From: Stutzerimonas stutzeri
GTDB taxonomy: Bacteria > Pseudomonadota > Gammaproteobacteria > Pseudomonadales > Pseudomonadaceae
DNA: 64,000 nucleotides
Direction: 5' to 3'
Assembly: GCA_002345575.1 (NCBI GenBank)
Contig: DDVX01000004.1
Location: forward strand, 1 to 64,000
In this document: piece by piece, positions 17,971 to 27,292 of the stretch
Layout of the letters: every line of letters begins with the position of its first letter
Numbering within the stretch: position 1 is the stretch's first letter
Notes under the pieces: model-generated
What the model was told of the DNA's origin: nothing
Seen by the model: the letters and a program-made list of their open reading frames with translations, nothing else
The model's database searches: none
Translations under genes and position numbers: made by a program

Positions 17971-18672
17971 CTAGCGCAGCCCCTGAGCCGAAGCAACCAG
18001 CTCACGCAGGTCATCCAGCACCACCGCCGGCTGTTCGTTCGCAATGGGTTCGCCGTGGTTATAGCCGTAGCTGAGTGCGACGCAGGGAACAGCCGCGGCC
18101 TTCGCCGCACGCACGTCGTTACGCGAGTCGCCAATGAACAGCGACTCGTTCGGGGCGACACCCGCCTTATCCATCACCCAGAACAGCGCCGCCGGGTCGG
18201 GCTTCTGCTGCGGCAGCGTATCCCCGCCGACCAGCCACTGGAAGTAACCGGAAAGGCCCTTCTCCTCCAACAGCGGCTCGATGAATTCCGATGGCTTGTT
18301 GGTGATGATCGCTAGTTTGACCTGGCGCTCTCGCAGCCAGTCCAGGCATTCGAGGACGCCGGGGTAGACGGTGGTCAGCTCATGTCCGCCCGCGTAGGCT
18401 TGCATGAACAGCGCCAGCGCCGCATCGGTTTGCGCATCATCCACATTGTCATGCTCCAGTCGCCCGGCCAGTGCACGGCGCACCAGTACCCGCGAGCCGT
18501 TGCCGACCCAGTTGCGCACGCGAGACACGCCCGCCGGCTCGCGACCGAGCTGCAACAACATCTTGTCCACTGCGGCGGCCAGGTCCGGCACCGAATCAAT
18601 CAGCGTGCCGTCCAGGTCGAACATCACCAGACGCGGCAGCTGGCCGTCGAACAGCTGCTCCAGACGGGTCAT
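17971..18672 (-). CDS. gph: Phosphoglycolate phosphatase
   Basis: HAD-superfamily phosphatase that removes 2-phosphoglycolate formed during repair of oxidised DNA ends. The 233-residue protein has motif I MFDLDGTLIDSVPDL, motif II TNKP (near 130) and motifs III/IV KPDPAALFWV and FIGDSRNDVRAA. Its start codon overlaps the rpe stop by four bases (ATGA), so rpe and gph are translationally coupled. Confidence 0.95.
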   Translation of the reverse strand: MTRLEQLFDGQLPRLVMFDLDGTLIDSVPDLAAAVDKMLLQLGREPAGVSRVRNWVGNGSRVLVRRALAGRLEHDNVDDAQTDAALALFMQAYAGGHELTTVYPGVLECLDWLRERQVKLAIITNKPSEFIEPLLEEKGLSGYFQWLVGGDTLPQQKPDPAALFWVMDKAGVAPNESLFIGDSRNDVRAAKAAAVPCVALSYGYNHGEPIANEQPAVVLDDLRELVASAQGLR

Positions 18673-19343
18673 GACCGGGCCAGCGCCAGCTCGGCGCGCA
18701 TCTGGTCGATCACCGATTTGTAGTCCGGCTGGTTGAAGATTGCCGATCCGGCGACGAAGGTGTCGGCACCCGCCGCGGCGATCTCACGAATATTGTTCGG
18801 GTTCACGCCGCCATCGATCTCCAGCCGGATCTCGCGACCGCTGGCGTCGATCAACGCGCGCGCCTCGCGCAGCTTGTCCAGCGTGCCGGGGATGAATTTC
18901 TGCCCTCCGAAGCCAGGGTTGACGCTCATCAACAGAATCATGTCGACCTTGTCCATCACGTACTTGAGCACGTCCAGCGGTGTCGCCGGGTTGAACACCA
19001 GGCCGGCCTTGGCACCGCCATCCTTGATTAGCTGTAGCGAGCGGTCGACGTGATCGGAGGCTTCGGGGTGGAAGGTGATGTAGCTGGCGCCGGCTTCGAG
19101 GAAGTCCCCAATCATGCGATCCACCGGACGAACCATCAGGTGTACGTCGATGGGCGCGGTGACACCATGCTTGCGCAGCGCCGAGCAGACCATCGGACCG
19201 ATGGTCAGGTTGGGCACGTAGTGGTTGTCCATCACGTCGAAATGGACGATATCCGCGCCAGCGGCGAGGACGTTGTCCACTTCCTCACCCAGACGGGCGA
19301 AATTGGCGGAAAGGATCGAAGGGGCGATGGCGAACGGCTGCAT
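18669..19343 (-). CDS. rpe: Ribulose-phosphate 3-epimerase
   Basis: Interconverts ribulose-5-phosphate and xylulose-5-phosphate in the pentose phosphate pathway. The 224-residue TIM-barrel protein has the metal and catalytic motifs ILSADFARLG-like ILSANFARLGEE, HFDVMDNHYVPN, HLMV, LMSVNPGFGGQ and EIDGGVNP. Upstream of and overlapping gph; 62 bp downstream of gabT on the same strand. Confidence 0.97.
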   Translation of the reverse strand: MQPFAIAPSILSANFARLGEEVDNVLAAGADIVHFDVMDNHYVPNLTIGPMVCSALRKHGVTAPIDVHLMVRPVDRMIGDFLEAGASYITFHPEASDHVDRSLQLIKDGGAKAGLVFNPATPLDVLKYVMDKVDMILLMSVNPGFGGQKFIPGTLDKLREARALIDASGREIRLEIDGGVNPNNIREIAAAGADTFVAGSAIFNQPDYKSVIDQMRAELALARS

Positions 19344-19405
19344 GACGACCTCGGTAGCGCGGGCGGAATGCCGCGCATTGTACCCGAGGTCACCAAAGTG
19401 CGCGG

Positions 19406-20686
19406 TCAGCTCAGCTCATCGAAACACTCACCGATGATGGCCAGGCCGCGCTCGAGCACCTCATCCTCCACCGTCAACGGAACCAGCACCCGTAGCACGT
19501 TGTAGTAGGTGCCACAGGAGAGCAGGATCAGCCCTTTGTCGCGAGCACGAGCGACGATCTTCCCGGTGAGTTCAGCCGCCGGTCGCGTGCGCTCGGTGTC
19601 TTCGAACAGTTCGATGGCAACCATCGCGCCCAGGCCGCGCACCTCCGCGATCTGAGGGTGACGAGACTGGAGAGCCTCGAGCCCAGCGACAAGCTTCTGC
19701 CCTACCACCTGACCGCGCTCCAGCAGTCGCTCCTCCTCGAAGACTTCCATCACTGCCAGCGCCGCTGCGCAGGACAGCGGATTGCCCGCATAGGTACCGC
19801 CCAGCCCACCTGGCGCGATGGCGTCCATGAGTTCGGCTCGGCCGCACACGCCGGCAATAGGGAAACCGCCACCAACGGATTTGGCGAAGGTGGTGAGGTC
19901 GGCAACCACACCCATCTGTTCCATGGCGAAGAAGGTGCCGGTGCGGCCGGCGCCGGTCTGCACTTCGTCGGCGATCAGGACGATGCCATGCTGGTCGCAC
20001 AGCTGTCGCAGACGGGCCATGAACTCCTTCGGCGCGACGTTGAAGCCGCCTTCGCCCTGCACCGGCTCAATGATGATGGCAGCGATGTCACGCGGCTCGG
20101 CGTCGTTCTTGAAAATGCGCTCGATGCTCTCGATGGCGTCGCCAACGCTGACGCCATGCAGCTCACAGGGATAAAGCGCACGGAAGATGCCGCCTGGCAT
20201 CAGGCCCATGCCCGCCGAATAGGGCGCGACCTTGCCGGTCAGGCCGAGGGTCATCATGGTGCGGCCGTGATAGGCGCCAGTGAAAGCGATCACCCCGGCT
20301 CGACCTGTGGCAGCGCGGGCGATCTTCACCGCGTTTTCCACCGCTTCCGAGCCGGTGGTCACCAGCAAGGTCTTTTTGGCGAAATCGCCGGGCACCCGAG
20401 CGTTGATTTTTTCACACAGCGCCACATAGGGCTCGTAAGCCAGCACCTGGAAGCAGGTGTGGGTCAGCTTGTGCAACTGATCCTCCACCGCTTTGAGGAT
20501 CTTCGGATGCAGGTGTCCGGTATTCAGCACAGCGATCCCACCGGCAAAGTCGATGAATTCGCGCCCTTCAACATCCACCACCAGACTATTTCGCGCACGC
20601 TCGGCAAAGATCGGATGGATCTGCCCCACACCACGCGGAACGGCGGCAATACGACGTTGCATCAAGGATTCGTTGGTCTGGCTCAT
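19406..20686 (-). CDS. gabT: 4-aminobutyrate--2-oxoglutarate aminotransferase
   Basis: Class III PLP aminotransferase, probably transferring the amino group of GABA to 2-oxoglutarate. The 426-residue protein shows TTGSEAVENAVKIARA, the PLP-phosphate site GAYHGRTMMTLGLTGK, the aspartate in IADEVQTGAGRTG, and the Schiff-base lysine in TFAKSVGGGFPIAGV. Related class III enzymes (5-aminovalerate transaminase) cannot be excluded by sequence alone. No gabD neighbour is seen. Confidence 0.88.
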   Translation of the reverse strand: MSQTNESLMQRRIAAVPRGVGQIHPIFAERARNSLVVDVEGREFIDFAGGIAVLNTGHLHPKILKAVEDQLHKLTHTCFQVLAYEPYVALCEKINARVPGDFAKKTLLVTTGSEAVENAVKIARAATGRAGVIAFTGAYHGRTMMTLGLTGKVAPYSAGMGLMPGGIFRALYPCELHGVSVGDAIESIERIFKNDAEPRDIAAIIIEPVQGEGGFNVAPKEFMARLRQLCDQHGIVLIADEVQTGAGRTGTFFAMEQMGVVADLTTFAKSVGGGFPIAGVCGRAELMDAIAPGGLGGTYAGNPLSCAAALAVMEVFEEERLLERGQVVGQKLVAGLEALQSRHPQIAEVRGLGAMVAIELFEDTERTRPAAELTGKIVARARDKGLILLSCGTYYNVLRVLVPLTVEDEVLERGLAIIGECFDELS

Positions 20687-20884
20687 GGGCTCCTCGGTGG
20701 CCGCTCAAAGGGGCCGGCGGTCGAAATGAATGCAAGTAACAGGCGCAGCGCCATCGCCGCGAACCGTTCAGATTACTCTATGCCGCCGTTCGGGATATTG
20801 CACGCCCTTGTCGAAAGATGGATTCCGCACAGCCGCGCTTGCCGTTAGGCTTGCACGATGCAGTTGCGCGCCTGGGAGATTTCG

Positions 20885-21889
20885 ATGCTTTGTCTTTACC
20901 GTTGGAGGTCCGGCCTTTGCGCGCTCGCGCTCGCTACCGCAGGTGCGGACGCCAACGAGCCCGAGCCTGCTCCCGAGGCGCCAGTCGTGCCTATTGAGCG
21001 CCCAGCTCTTTCATCTCGCAGCGCCAGCATGGCCGCCGACCTTGCGCGCCAGTTGCCACCCGCCGAAGTGCTGTCCCTTCAGGCCGGCGACGAGTCTTTC
21101 ATGGCGCTCTGGCAAGCGGCGAATGTCGTCGAGCCCAAAGGGCTGGTGATTCTCCTGCCCAGTACAGGCGAAAACGCTGACTGGCCACGCGGCATCGGCC
21201 CGCTACGTCGCAGCCTGCCGGATCACGGCTGGCATACCTTGAGCCTCAGTCTGCCGGACTCCGCGAATCAAATTGCGCCAGCCAAACCAGAACCCGAGCC
21301 AGCCGAGCCGGCAAGCGAAGATACCGAGCCACCAGGCGAGCCCGAGGAAGCCGGCTACCTGCCCGAGGAAACCGCAGCATTACCCGGCGAAATGATTGAC
21401 GAGCAGGACGACGAAACCAACGAAAAAACTGAACCCGCTGAGGAAGAAGTTGGATTACCCGAGCGCATCGACGAACGAATTGCTGCTGCTCTGGATCACG
21501 CCCGTGGGTTGCAGGCCCGGACCATTATCCTGCTAGGCCAGGGAACAGGAGCTTACTGGGCCGCTCGTCATCTGCAGCAGTGGGCGCCGGATGACGTCAA
21601 GCGACTGGCGTTGATTCACCCCCGACAGCCGGACAGCCAGCCGGAGCCCCTGTCGCAGCTTGCTCCTTCACTCAAACTGGCGACCGGAGACTTCTATTAC
21701 CGCGAGAGCGCCAGTGCTCGCAGCCAGGCCCGTGAGCGTCTGAATGTCAGCCGTCGAATCGGCCACCCTGCCTATCACCAGATCGGCCTGACCGAGCTGA
21801 CGGGCGAGCATAAGATCAAGCAGGAACAGCTGGTGCGACGCATTCGAGGTTGGCTGGACAGGTCGGCAGATCGGACGAGCCGCCAGTAG
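20885..21889 (+). CDS. DUF3530 family protein (alpha/beta-hydrolase-like)
   Basis: A 334-residue protein of unknown function. A short hydrophobic N-terminus (about 8-22) ending in ADANEPEP looks like a signal peptide. An alpha/beta-hydrolase-like fold is suggested by VVEPKGLVILLPSTGENADWP and a nucleophile-elbow-like GQGTGAYWA (217-225), but the elbow carries Thr, not Ser. A long Glu/Pro-rich segment (about 131-190) interrupts the domain. ATG at 20885 fits best, placing the signal peptide at the start. Divergent from gabT. Confidence 0.75.
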   Translation: MLCLYRWRSGLCALALATAGADANEPEPAPEAPVVPIERPALSSRSASMAADLARQLPPAEVLSLQAGDESFMALWQAANVVEPKGLVILLPSTGENADWPRGIGPLRRSLPDHGWHTLSLSLPDSANQIAPAKPEPEPAEPASEDTEPPGEPEEAGYLPEETAALPGEMIDEQDDETNEKTEPAEEEVGLPERIDERIAAALDHARGLQARTIILLGQGTGAYWAARHLQQWAPDDVKRLALIHPRQPDSQPEPLSQLAPSLKLATGDFYYRESASARSQARERLNVSRRIGHPAYHQIGLTELTGEHKIKQEQLVRRIRGWLDRSADRTSRQ

Positions 21890-21922
21890 GCCGCCGGCAA
21901 CGCAGCTGTTCTCAATGGCCTG

Positions 21923-22696
21923 CTAACGGAAGCCTCGGCGCTCGCGAACCAGCGCATAGGCACTTTGCAGTTCGCGGGTGCGCTCGGTCGCCTCGCGGAC
22001 CTGCACTGGCGTGGCGCCAGCGCCGGCCTGCTTATCCGGGTGATGCTTGCTGAGCAGGCGCCGGTAGGCACGCTTGATTACCTGCGGATCAGTGTCGGCA
22101 CGCACCCCCAGCAGCCGCAACGCCTGCTCATAAGCGCCCCCAAGATTGCTCGGGCTACCCTGGCGCCGACTACCGGCCTGATCCAACGCGGCAACCGCGG
22201 CAGCTTCCCAGCCCATCCACTTGCCCCACAGCAGGACCAGCTCATGGGCACGGGAGTCAACCTGCCCTGATGCACGAGCCATCCGCCAGCAGGCCTGCAG
22301 AATTGCCTTTGCCTCGTCGCGACGCCCCCGCAGACGCTGCAAGGGCTCACGCAGCCCCTCGCCACTGGCCTTGCCGCGGTAAAAGGCCTCGATGGCCATA
22401 CGTTGCGCCGTCTGCGTCATCTGCAGTCTGCGCATCTCGCCGCGCGCCGCCTGGATATGCGCCTCGCTGACCCGCCCGCCACTCTTGGCCAGGCGTCCGA
22501 GCAAGAAAAACAGCAGCTCATCGCCCTCCATCAGCATCGTGCCTTCGCCCTTGAAGCGCCGGCGCAGGTCAGCCCAGGAACCCAGTCTCAGCCGCCGGTC
22601 GAGCATCTGGCCGATGAGCGCCCCGAGCAAAGCACCTGGAATGCTTGCCAGCAAGCCGCCAGCCAGCGCTCCAAACAGCGTGATGGGCCAAAACAT
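21923..22696 (-). CDS. djlA: DjlA-like J-domain co-chaperone with TerB domain
   Basis: A 257-residue membrane-tethered DnaK co-chaperone. The N-terminal helix (about 5-32) is rich in Gly/Ala/Leu as in DjlA. A TerB-like helical region (about 60-165) follows, and the C-terminal J-domain (about 190-255) has the HPD motif in LSKHHPDK. Its start abuts the murU stop codon, so amgK-murU-djlA are one operon; the same gene follows murU in P. aeruginosa. Confidence 0.87.
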   Translation of the reverse strand: MFWPITLFGALAGGLLASIPGALLGALIGQMLDRRLRLGSWADLRRRFKGEGTMLMEGDELLFFLLGRLAKSGGRVSEAHIQAARGEMRRLQMTQTAQRMAIEAFYRGKASGEGLREPLQRLRGRRDEAKAILQACWRMARASGQVDSRAHELVLLWGKWMGWEAAAVAALDQAGSRRQGSPSNLGGAYEQALRLLGVRADTDPQVIKRAYRRLLSKHHPDKQAGAGATPVQVREATERTRELQSAYALVRERRGFR

Positions 22697-23368
22697 TCAG
22701 CAGCTCCCTCCCAGGATTCTTTCAACCTCGGCCAGCCGTTCATGGGTGCCTACATCGATCCAGCGGCCATGATGATGCTCACCACCGACGCTACCCGCCG
22801 CCATCGCCCGGCGCAGTAGGGGCGCAAGCTTGAAAGCGCCTGCACTGCAGCCGTCGAACAATCGAGGGCTGAGCAGCGCAATGCCACTGTAAGTCAGCCT
22901 GGCATCCATCGCGCCGCCCTCGCCCACCCGTCCATCAACAAGCGCGAAGTCACCGGACGGATGATGTGCAGGATTGTCCACCAGCACCAGATGCGCCAGA
23001 CCGGCCAATGGCCTTTTCAAGGCGGCGAAATCGTAGTCGGTCCAGATATCGCCATTGATCACCGCGAAGGGCTCCTCGCCCAGTAGCGGTAGCGCGCGAT
23101 GGATGCCACCGCCGGTTTCCAGCGGCTCGCCCTCGGGGGAATAACGGATGCGTACGCCAAACCTGTCGCCTGTGCCCAGATGTGCCTCGATCTGCTCGCC
23201 TAGCCAGGCGTGGTTAATAACCAGCTCCTCGAAGCCGGCCTTCGCCAACGCCTGAACGTGATACTCGATCAGCGGTACGCCACCGGCACACACCAGCGGC
23301 TTGGGCGTGTGCAGGGTCAGCGGACGCAGGCGCTCCCCCTTGCCCGCCGCCAGAATCATCGCCTTCAT
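22697..23368 (-). CDS. murU: MurNAc alpha-1-phosphate uridylyltransferase
   Basis: Joins MurNAc-1-phosphate and UTP to UDP-MurNAc in the Pseudomonas cell-wall recycling pathway, which bypasses de novo UDP-MurNAc synthesis and lowers fosfomycin sensitivity. The 223-residue nucleotidyltransferase begins MKAMILAAGKGERLRPLT and has PKPLV and VINGDIWTDYDF. It overlaps the amgK stop by four bases, which supports a MurU rather than a generic sugar nucleotidyltransferase identity. Confidence 0.93.
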   Translation of the reverse strand: MKAMILAAGKGERLRPLTLHTPKPLVCAGGVPLIEYHVQALAKAGFEELVINHAWLGEQIEAHLGTGDRFGVRIRYSPEGEPLETGGGIHRALPLLGEEPFAVINGDIWTDYDFAALKRPLAGLAHLVLVDNPAHHPSGDFALVDGRVGEGGAMDARLTYSGIALLSPRLFDGCSAGAFKLAPLLRRAMAAGSVGGEHHHGRWIDVGTHERLAEVERILGGSC

Positions 23369-24387
23369 GGGGCCACCTGCGGGCTCGGCAGCTCTCGCAG
23401 CAACTGCGCCAGCTCCACCAGCTCCGGACGACGTGCCAGTACCGTCTCTATATAGGCGAAGAAGCGCGGCACATCCGCCAGATAGCGGGGCTTTCCGTCA
23501 CGATGGCAAATCCGCGCGAAGATGCCGATAACCTTCAGATGCCGCTGCAACCCCATCAGATCGCTGGCGCGCTGAAACTCGGTAAAGCTGTCCTGAACCG
23601 GAACACCGGCCGCACGCGTAGCATCCCAGTAGCCCTGCAGCCAGCCCTGCACCCGCTCTTCCGGCCAGCTCAGAAAGGCATCCTTGAACAGCGATGTGAT
23701 GTCATAGGTCACCGGGCCAATCACCGCATCCTGGAAATCCAGTACGCCGGGGTTGGGCTCGCTGATCATCAGATTGCGCGGCATATAGTCGCGATGTACC
23801 ACCACAGTTGGCTGCGCCAAAGCGGAGTCGATAAGCAAACGGCAACTGCGCTCCCAGAGCTGCTGCTGCGCCGGACTGAAGCTGTAACCAAGATGATGCT
23901 GCACATACCACTCGGGGAACAGCTGCAGTTCGCGCCGCAGCAAGGCCTCGTCATAGCGCGGCAGCTGCGTCGATACTGGCAGTGCCTGGAATGCCAACAA
24001 CGCCCGGATCGCATCGGTAAACAGCGCATCGGCGTTATCTTCGTCGATGACATCCAGATAGGTCTGCCGGCCAAGATCACCGAGCAGAAGAAAACCACGT
24101 TCAAGGTCCTCGGCCAGCACGTCCGGCACATGGATACCCGCCTGGGACAACAATGCCGCCACCTCGACGAAGGGCCTGCAATTTTCATGCGGCGGCGGCG
24201 CGTCCATCAGAATCAAGCTGCGATCCGCCGCCTGCCAGCGAAAATAGCGGCGAAAGCTCGCATCGCTGCTGGCCGGAATCAGCGATGCTTCAGGTACCGC
24301 CCCCCAGCCACGGCGCGCGAAAATATCTTCCAGACAAGGTTCCAGCCAGGCGCAGAGCTCCTGCAGACGTTGATCGTGTTGCGGCAT
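23365..24387 (-). CDS. amgK: N-acetylmuramate/N-acetylglucosamine kinase AmgK
   Basis: Anomeric sugar kinase making MurNAc-1-phosphate. The 340-residue protein has an aminoglycoside-phosphotransferase fold with Brenner motif VVHRDYMPRNLMI (catalytic Asp and Asn) and the metal motif VLDFQDAVIGP. The ATG at 24387 (MPQHDQRLQ) was preferred over an upstream start that adds 13 atypical residues. First gene of amgK-murU-djlA; divergent from lptD. Confidence 0.93.
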   Translation of the reverse strand: MPQHDQRLQELCAWLEPCLEDIFARRGWGAVPEASLIPASSDASFRRYFRWQAADRSLILMDAPPPHENCRPFVEVAALLSQAGIHVPDVLAEDLERGFLLLGDLGRQTYLDVIDEDNADALFTDAIRALLAFQALPVSTQLPRYDEALLRRELQLFPEWYVQHHLGYSFSPAQQQLWERSCRLLIDSALAQPTVVVHRDYMPRNLMISEPNPGVLDFQDAVIGPVTYDITSLFKDAFLSWPEERVQGWLQGYWDATRAAGVPVQDSFTEFQRASDLMGLQRHLKVIGIFARICHRDGKPRYLADVPRFFAYIETVLARRPELVELAQLLRELPSPQVAP

Positions 24388-24517
24388 GTGAGGGGTCTCC
24401 AGGGTGCTAGCCGATAGGCGGGTCATGCTTTATTATCCCGGATCTTTCTCAGCCCATCGAGAGGCCTGCGGCCCAGCCCGGCCGATGGCTCGCCGCAAGC
24501 ACGGACCAAAAAACAAG

Positions 24518-27292
24518 ATGGCAGTCAAAATCCCCGCGTTTCGCAAAAAATTTCCTCTACTGGTTACCGGCAGTCTGCTCGCACTGCAACCCGTAGCGAT
24601 ACCCGTCGCCATCGCTGCCGAACAGTTCGCCTGCCAGCCAGGTGCTGGCGGTGGCTGGGACTGCGCGAGCAATGCCGCCAGCCCGACGCTGCCGCCACGC
24701 CCCGCACATAGCGGCAGCGCCACCGCAAGCACTGCCGGCCTTGCCCAATCGGGCACAAGCAAAGCCCAGCGCCAGGCAGCCACGACCACCGATGTCACCA
24801 AAAGCAAGGGCCGCGCCCTGGCTTCACGCAGCGCCGACTACAGCCACCTGGACTGGGTCCCGCGCGAACAGCTGACCAACGCGCAACTGGCCGAAACCGG
24901 CCCCTACTGCGCCGGCGCCTATGTAGAGCCGAGCCGTCCGGGGCAATTCGACGATACACCCACGAGCGAAGCGCCGACCTACGTATCGTCCAAGGCCACT
25001 CGTCACGAGCAGGAGCAGGAAATCTCCACACTGGCCGGCGATGTCGTGCTGCGCCAGGGCAGCATGCAGGCTGAAGCCGATGAGGCGAGTCTCTACCAGC
25101 TGGAAAACCGCGGCGAGCTGAAGGGCAATGTCCGCTTGCGCGACCGCAATGCGCTGATGGTGGGTGACCGCGCGGAAATCTTCCTCGACAGCGGTGAAGC
25201 CAAGATTGAAAACGCCGAATACGTCCTGCATGACAGCAGGATTCGCGGCAGCGCGCAGTACGCCAAGCGCGAGGAAACCGCCATCATCCGCCTTAAGGAT
25301 GGCACTTACACCAGCTGCGAACCAGGCGAGAACACCTGGCACCTGAGAGGCAACAACGTCACGCTGAACCCGGCCACCGGTTTCGGCTCGGCTACCAACG
25401 TCACGCTGCGGGTCAAGGATATTCCGGTGTTTTACACACCCTATATCCACTTCCCCATCGATGACCGCCGCCAGTCCGGCTTCCTGATGCCGACCATCGG
25501 CAGCTCCAGCGACACTGGTTTGGCGCTGTTGACGCCGTACTACTTCAACCTGGCGCCGAACTTCGACGCCACGCTGTACCCGCACCTCATGAGCGATCGC
25601 GGCCTGCTGATGGAAGGTGAGTTCCGCTACCTGACCCGCAGCAGCGAAGGCCAGTTCGGTGCCGCCTGGCTGGACGACGACAACGACGACCGCAAGCTGC
25701 AATCCGAATACGAAGACCAGCGCTGGATGTACAGCTGGCAGAACCGCAGCGGCTTGGATTCACGCTTGTTGGCCGAAGTCGATTACACGGACATCAGCGA
25801 CCCTTACTACTTCCAGGATCTGGATACCCAGCTGGGCATCAGCCAGCCGGACTTTCTCGATCAGCGCGGTACTCTGACTTGGCGTGGCGATAGCTACACC
25901 GCCAAACTCAACGTGCACGCCTACGAGGCTACCAGCGTTGTCGATACCACGCCGTATGAGCGTCTGCCGCAGCTGACGCTGGATGGCGCGCTGCCCTTCC
26001 GGCCCGGTGGGCTGAATTTCGCCTACAGCACGGAGTTCGTCAGCTTTCAGCGCAGCCTGCGTAGCGGAAACTTCATCGACGAAGACGGTACTGCCCAACC
26101 TTGGTACGACGAGAACGTAAGCGGCCTCGACCGCGCCGAAGGTGAGCGTATCCACCTTGAGCCCGGTGTCAGTCTGCCGCTGAACTGGAGCTGGGGCTTT
26201 ATCACGCCATCGCTGAAATATGCCTACACCCAGTATGATCTAGATCTGGATAACCGAGGCAGATTCGGCCCGGGTGGTGTTGGAAACGATTTCGAGGATT
26301 CTCCTGACCGCAGCGTGCCCATCTTCAGCGTCGACTCGGGTCTGTATTTCGACCGCGCAACCCAGTGGTTCGGCAACGCCTATCGCCAGACCCTCGAACC
26401 CCGCCTGTTCTACCTTTACGTACCCGACGAAGACCAAGACGACATTCCGGTCTTCGATACCGGCGAGAGCAGTTTCAGCTATTCCTCGCTGTGGCGTGAA
26501 AACCGCTTCAGCGGCCGCGACCGCATCGGCGATGCCAACCAAGTCTCCCTCGGCGTAACCAGCCGCTGGATCGAGCCCAATGGTTTCGAGCGTCAGCGCC
26601 TGAGTATCGGGCAGATCTACTACTTCCGGGACCGCGAAGTACAGCTGCCGGGCATGACCATCGATGACCGTCCTGATGCACGGAGCGATGTCTCGCCGTA
26701 CGCCCTGGAATATATGTATCGCTACAACCGGGACTGGCGCTTCACTTCTACCTTCAACTGGGATCCGGACCAGGGCCGCACTCGCTCGGGTAGCGCCATG
26801 TGGCATTACCAGCCGGCCGACAATCCGAATAAGATCGTCAATATCGGCTACCGCTACCGCAACGACAGCATCCGTTACGACCAGGCCACCGGCCAGTGGA
26901 CGTACGGCGGCGACTTCGGCGCACCGGGCCAGCCCAACTACATCAAGGACTACTACAAGATCGACCAGCATGACTTCTCGTTCATCTGGCCGGTGGTCCC
27001 GCAATGGAGCGTGATCGGGCGCTGGCAGCATGACTACAGTCGCAGCCGTACCCTGGAAGCTTTCGGCGGCTTCGAGTACGACAACTGCTGCTGGAAGATG
27101 CGTCTGATCAACCGCTACTGGATCGATTACGACGAGACCAGTCTCAACCCCGACCGCAACGACGAGCCGGATACCGGCATCTTCCTGCAGATCGTGTTCA
27201 AAGGCCTCGGCAACGTCATCGGCGGCGCCACTGAGACTTTCCTCGACGAAGGCATACAAGGTTATCGTGAACGTGAAAATCAAGCTTTCTGA
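24518..27292 (+). CDS. lptD: LPS-assembly protein LptD
   Basis: Outer-membrane beta-barrel that inserts LPS together with LptE. The 924-residue precursor starts MAVKIPAFRKKFPLL with a signal peptide ending near AIAAEQFACQ. An OstA/LptA-like jellyroll (about 170-300) precedes a long beta-barrel. Disulfide cysteines are visible: one in EQFACQ, one in WDCASN, and the CC pair in DNCCWKMR near the C-terminus. An upstream in-frame ATG (24404) would place non-signal sequence before MAVK and was not used. It overlaps surA. Confidence 0.97.
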   Translation: MAVKIPAFRKKFPLLVTGSLLALQPVAIPVAIAAEQFACQPGAGGGWDCASNAASPTLPPRPAHSGSATASTAGLAQSGTSKAQRQAATTTDVTKSKGRALASRSADYSHLDWVPREQLTNAQLAETGPYCAGAYVEPSRPGQFDDTPTSEAPTYVSSKATRHEQEQEISTLAGDVVLRQGSMQAEADEASLYQLENRGELKGNVRLRDRNALMVGDRAEIFLDSGEAKIENAEYVLHDSRIRGSAQYAKREETAIIRLKDGTYTSCEPGENTWHLRGNNVTLNPATGFGSATNVTLRVKDIPVFYTPYIHFPIDDRRQSGFLMPTIGSSSDTGLALLTPYYFNLAPNFDATLYPHLMSDRGLLMEGEFRYLTRSSEGQFGAAWLDDDNDDRKLQSEYEDQRWMYSWQNRSGLDSRLLAEVDYTDISDPYYFQDLDTQLGISQPDFLDQRGTLTWRGDSYTAKLNVHAYEATSVVDTTPYERLPQLTLDGALPFRPGGLNFAYSTEFVSFQRSLRSGNFIDEDGTAQPWYDENVSGLDRAEGERIHLEPGVSLPLNWSWGFITPSLKYAYTQYDLDLDNRGRFGPGGVGNDFEDSPDRSVPIFSVDSGLYFDRATQWFGNAYRQTLEPRLFYLYVPDEDQDDIPVFDTGESSFSYSSLWRENRFSGRDRIGDANQVSLGVTSRWIEPNGFERQRLSIGQIYYFRDREVQLPGMTIDDRPDARSDVSPYALEYMYRYNRDWRFTSTFNWDPDQGRTRSGSAMWHYQPADNPNKIVNIGYRYRNDSIRYDQATGQWTYGGDFGAPGQPNYIKDYYKIDQHDFSFIWPVVPQWSVIGRWQHDYSRSRTLEAFGGFEYDNCCWKMRLINRYWIDYDETSLNPDRNDEPDTGIFLQIVFKGLGNVIGGATETFLDEGIQGYRERENQAF

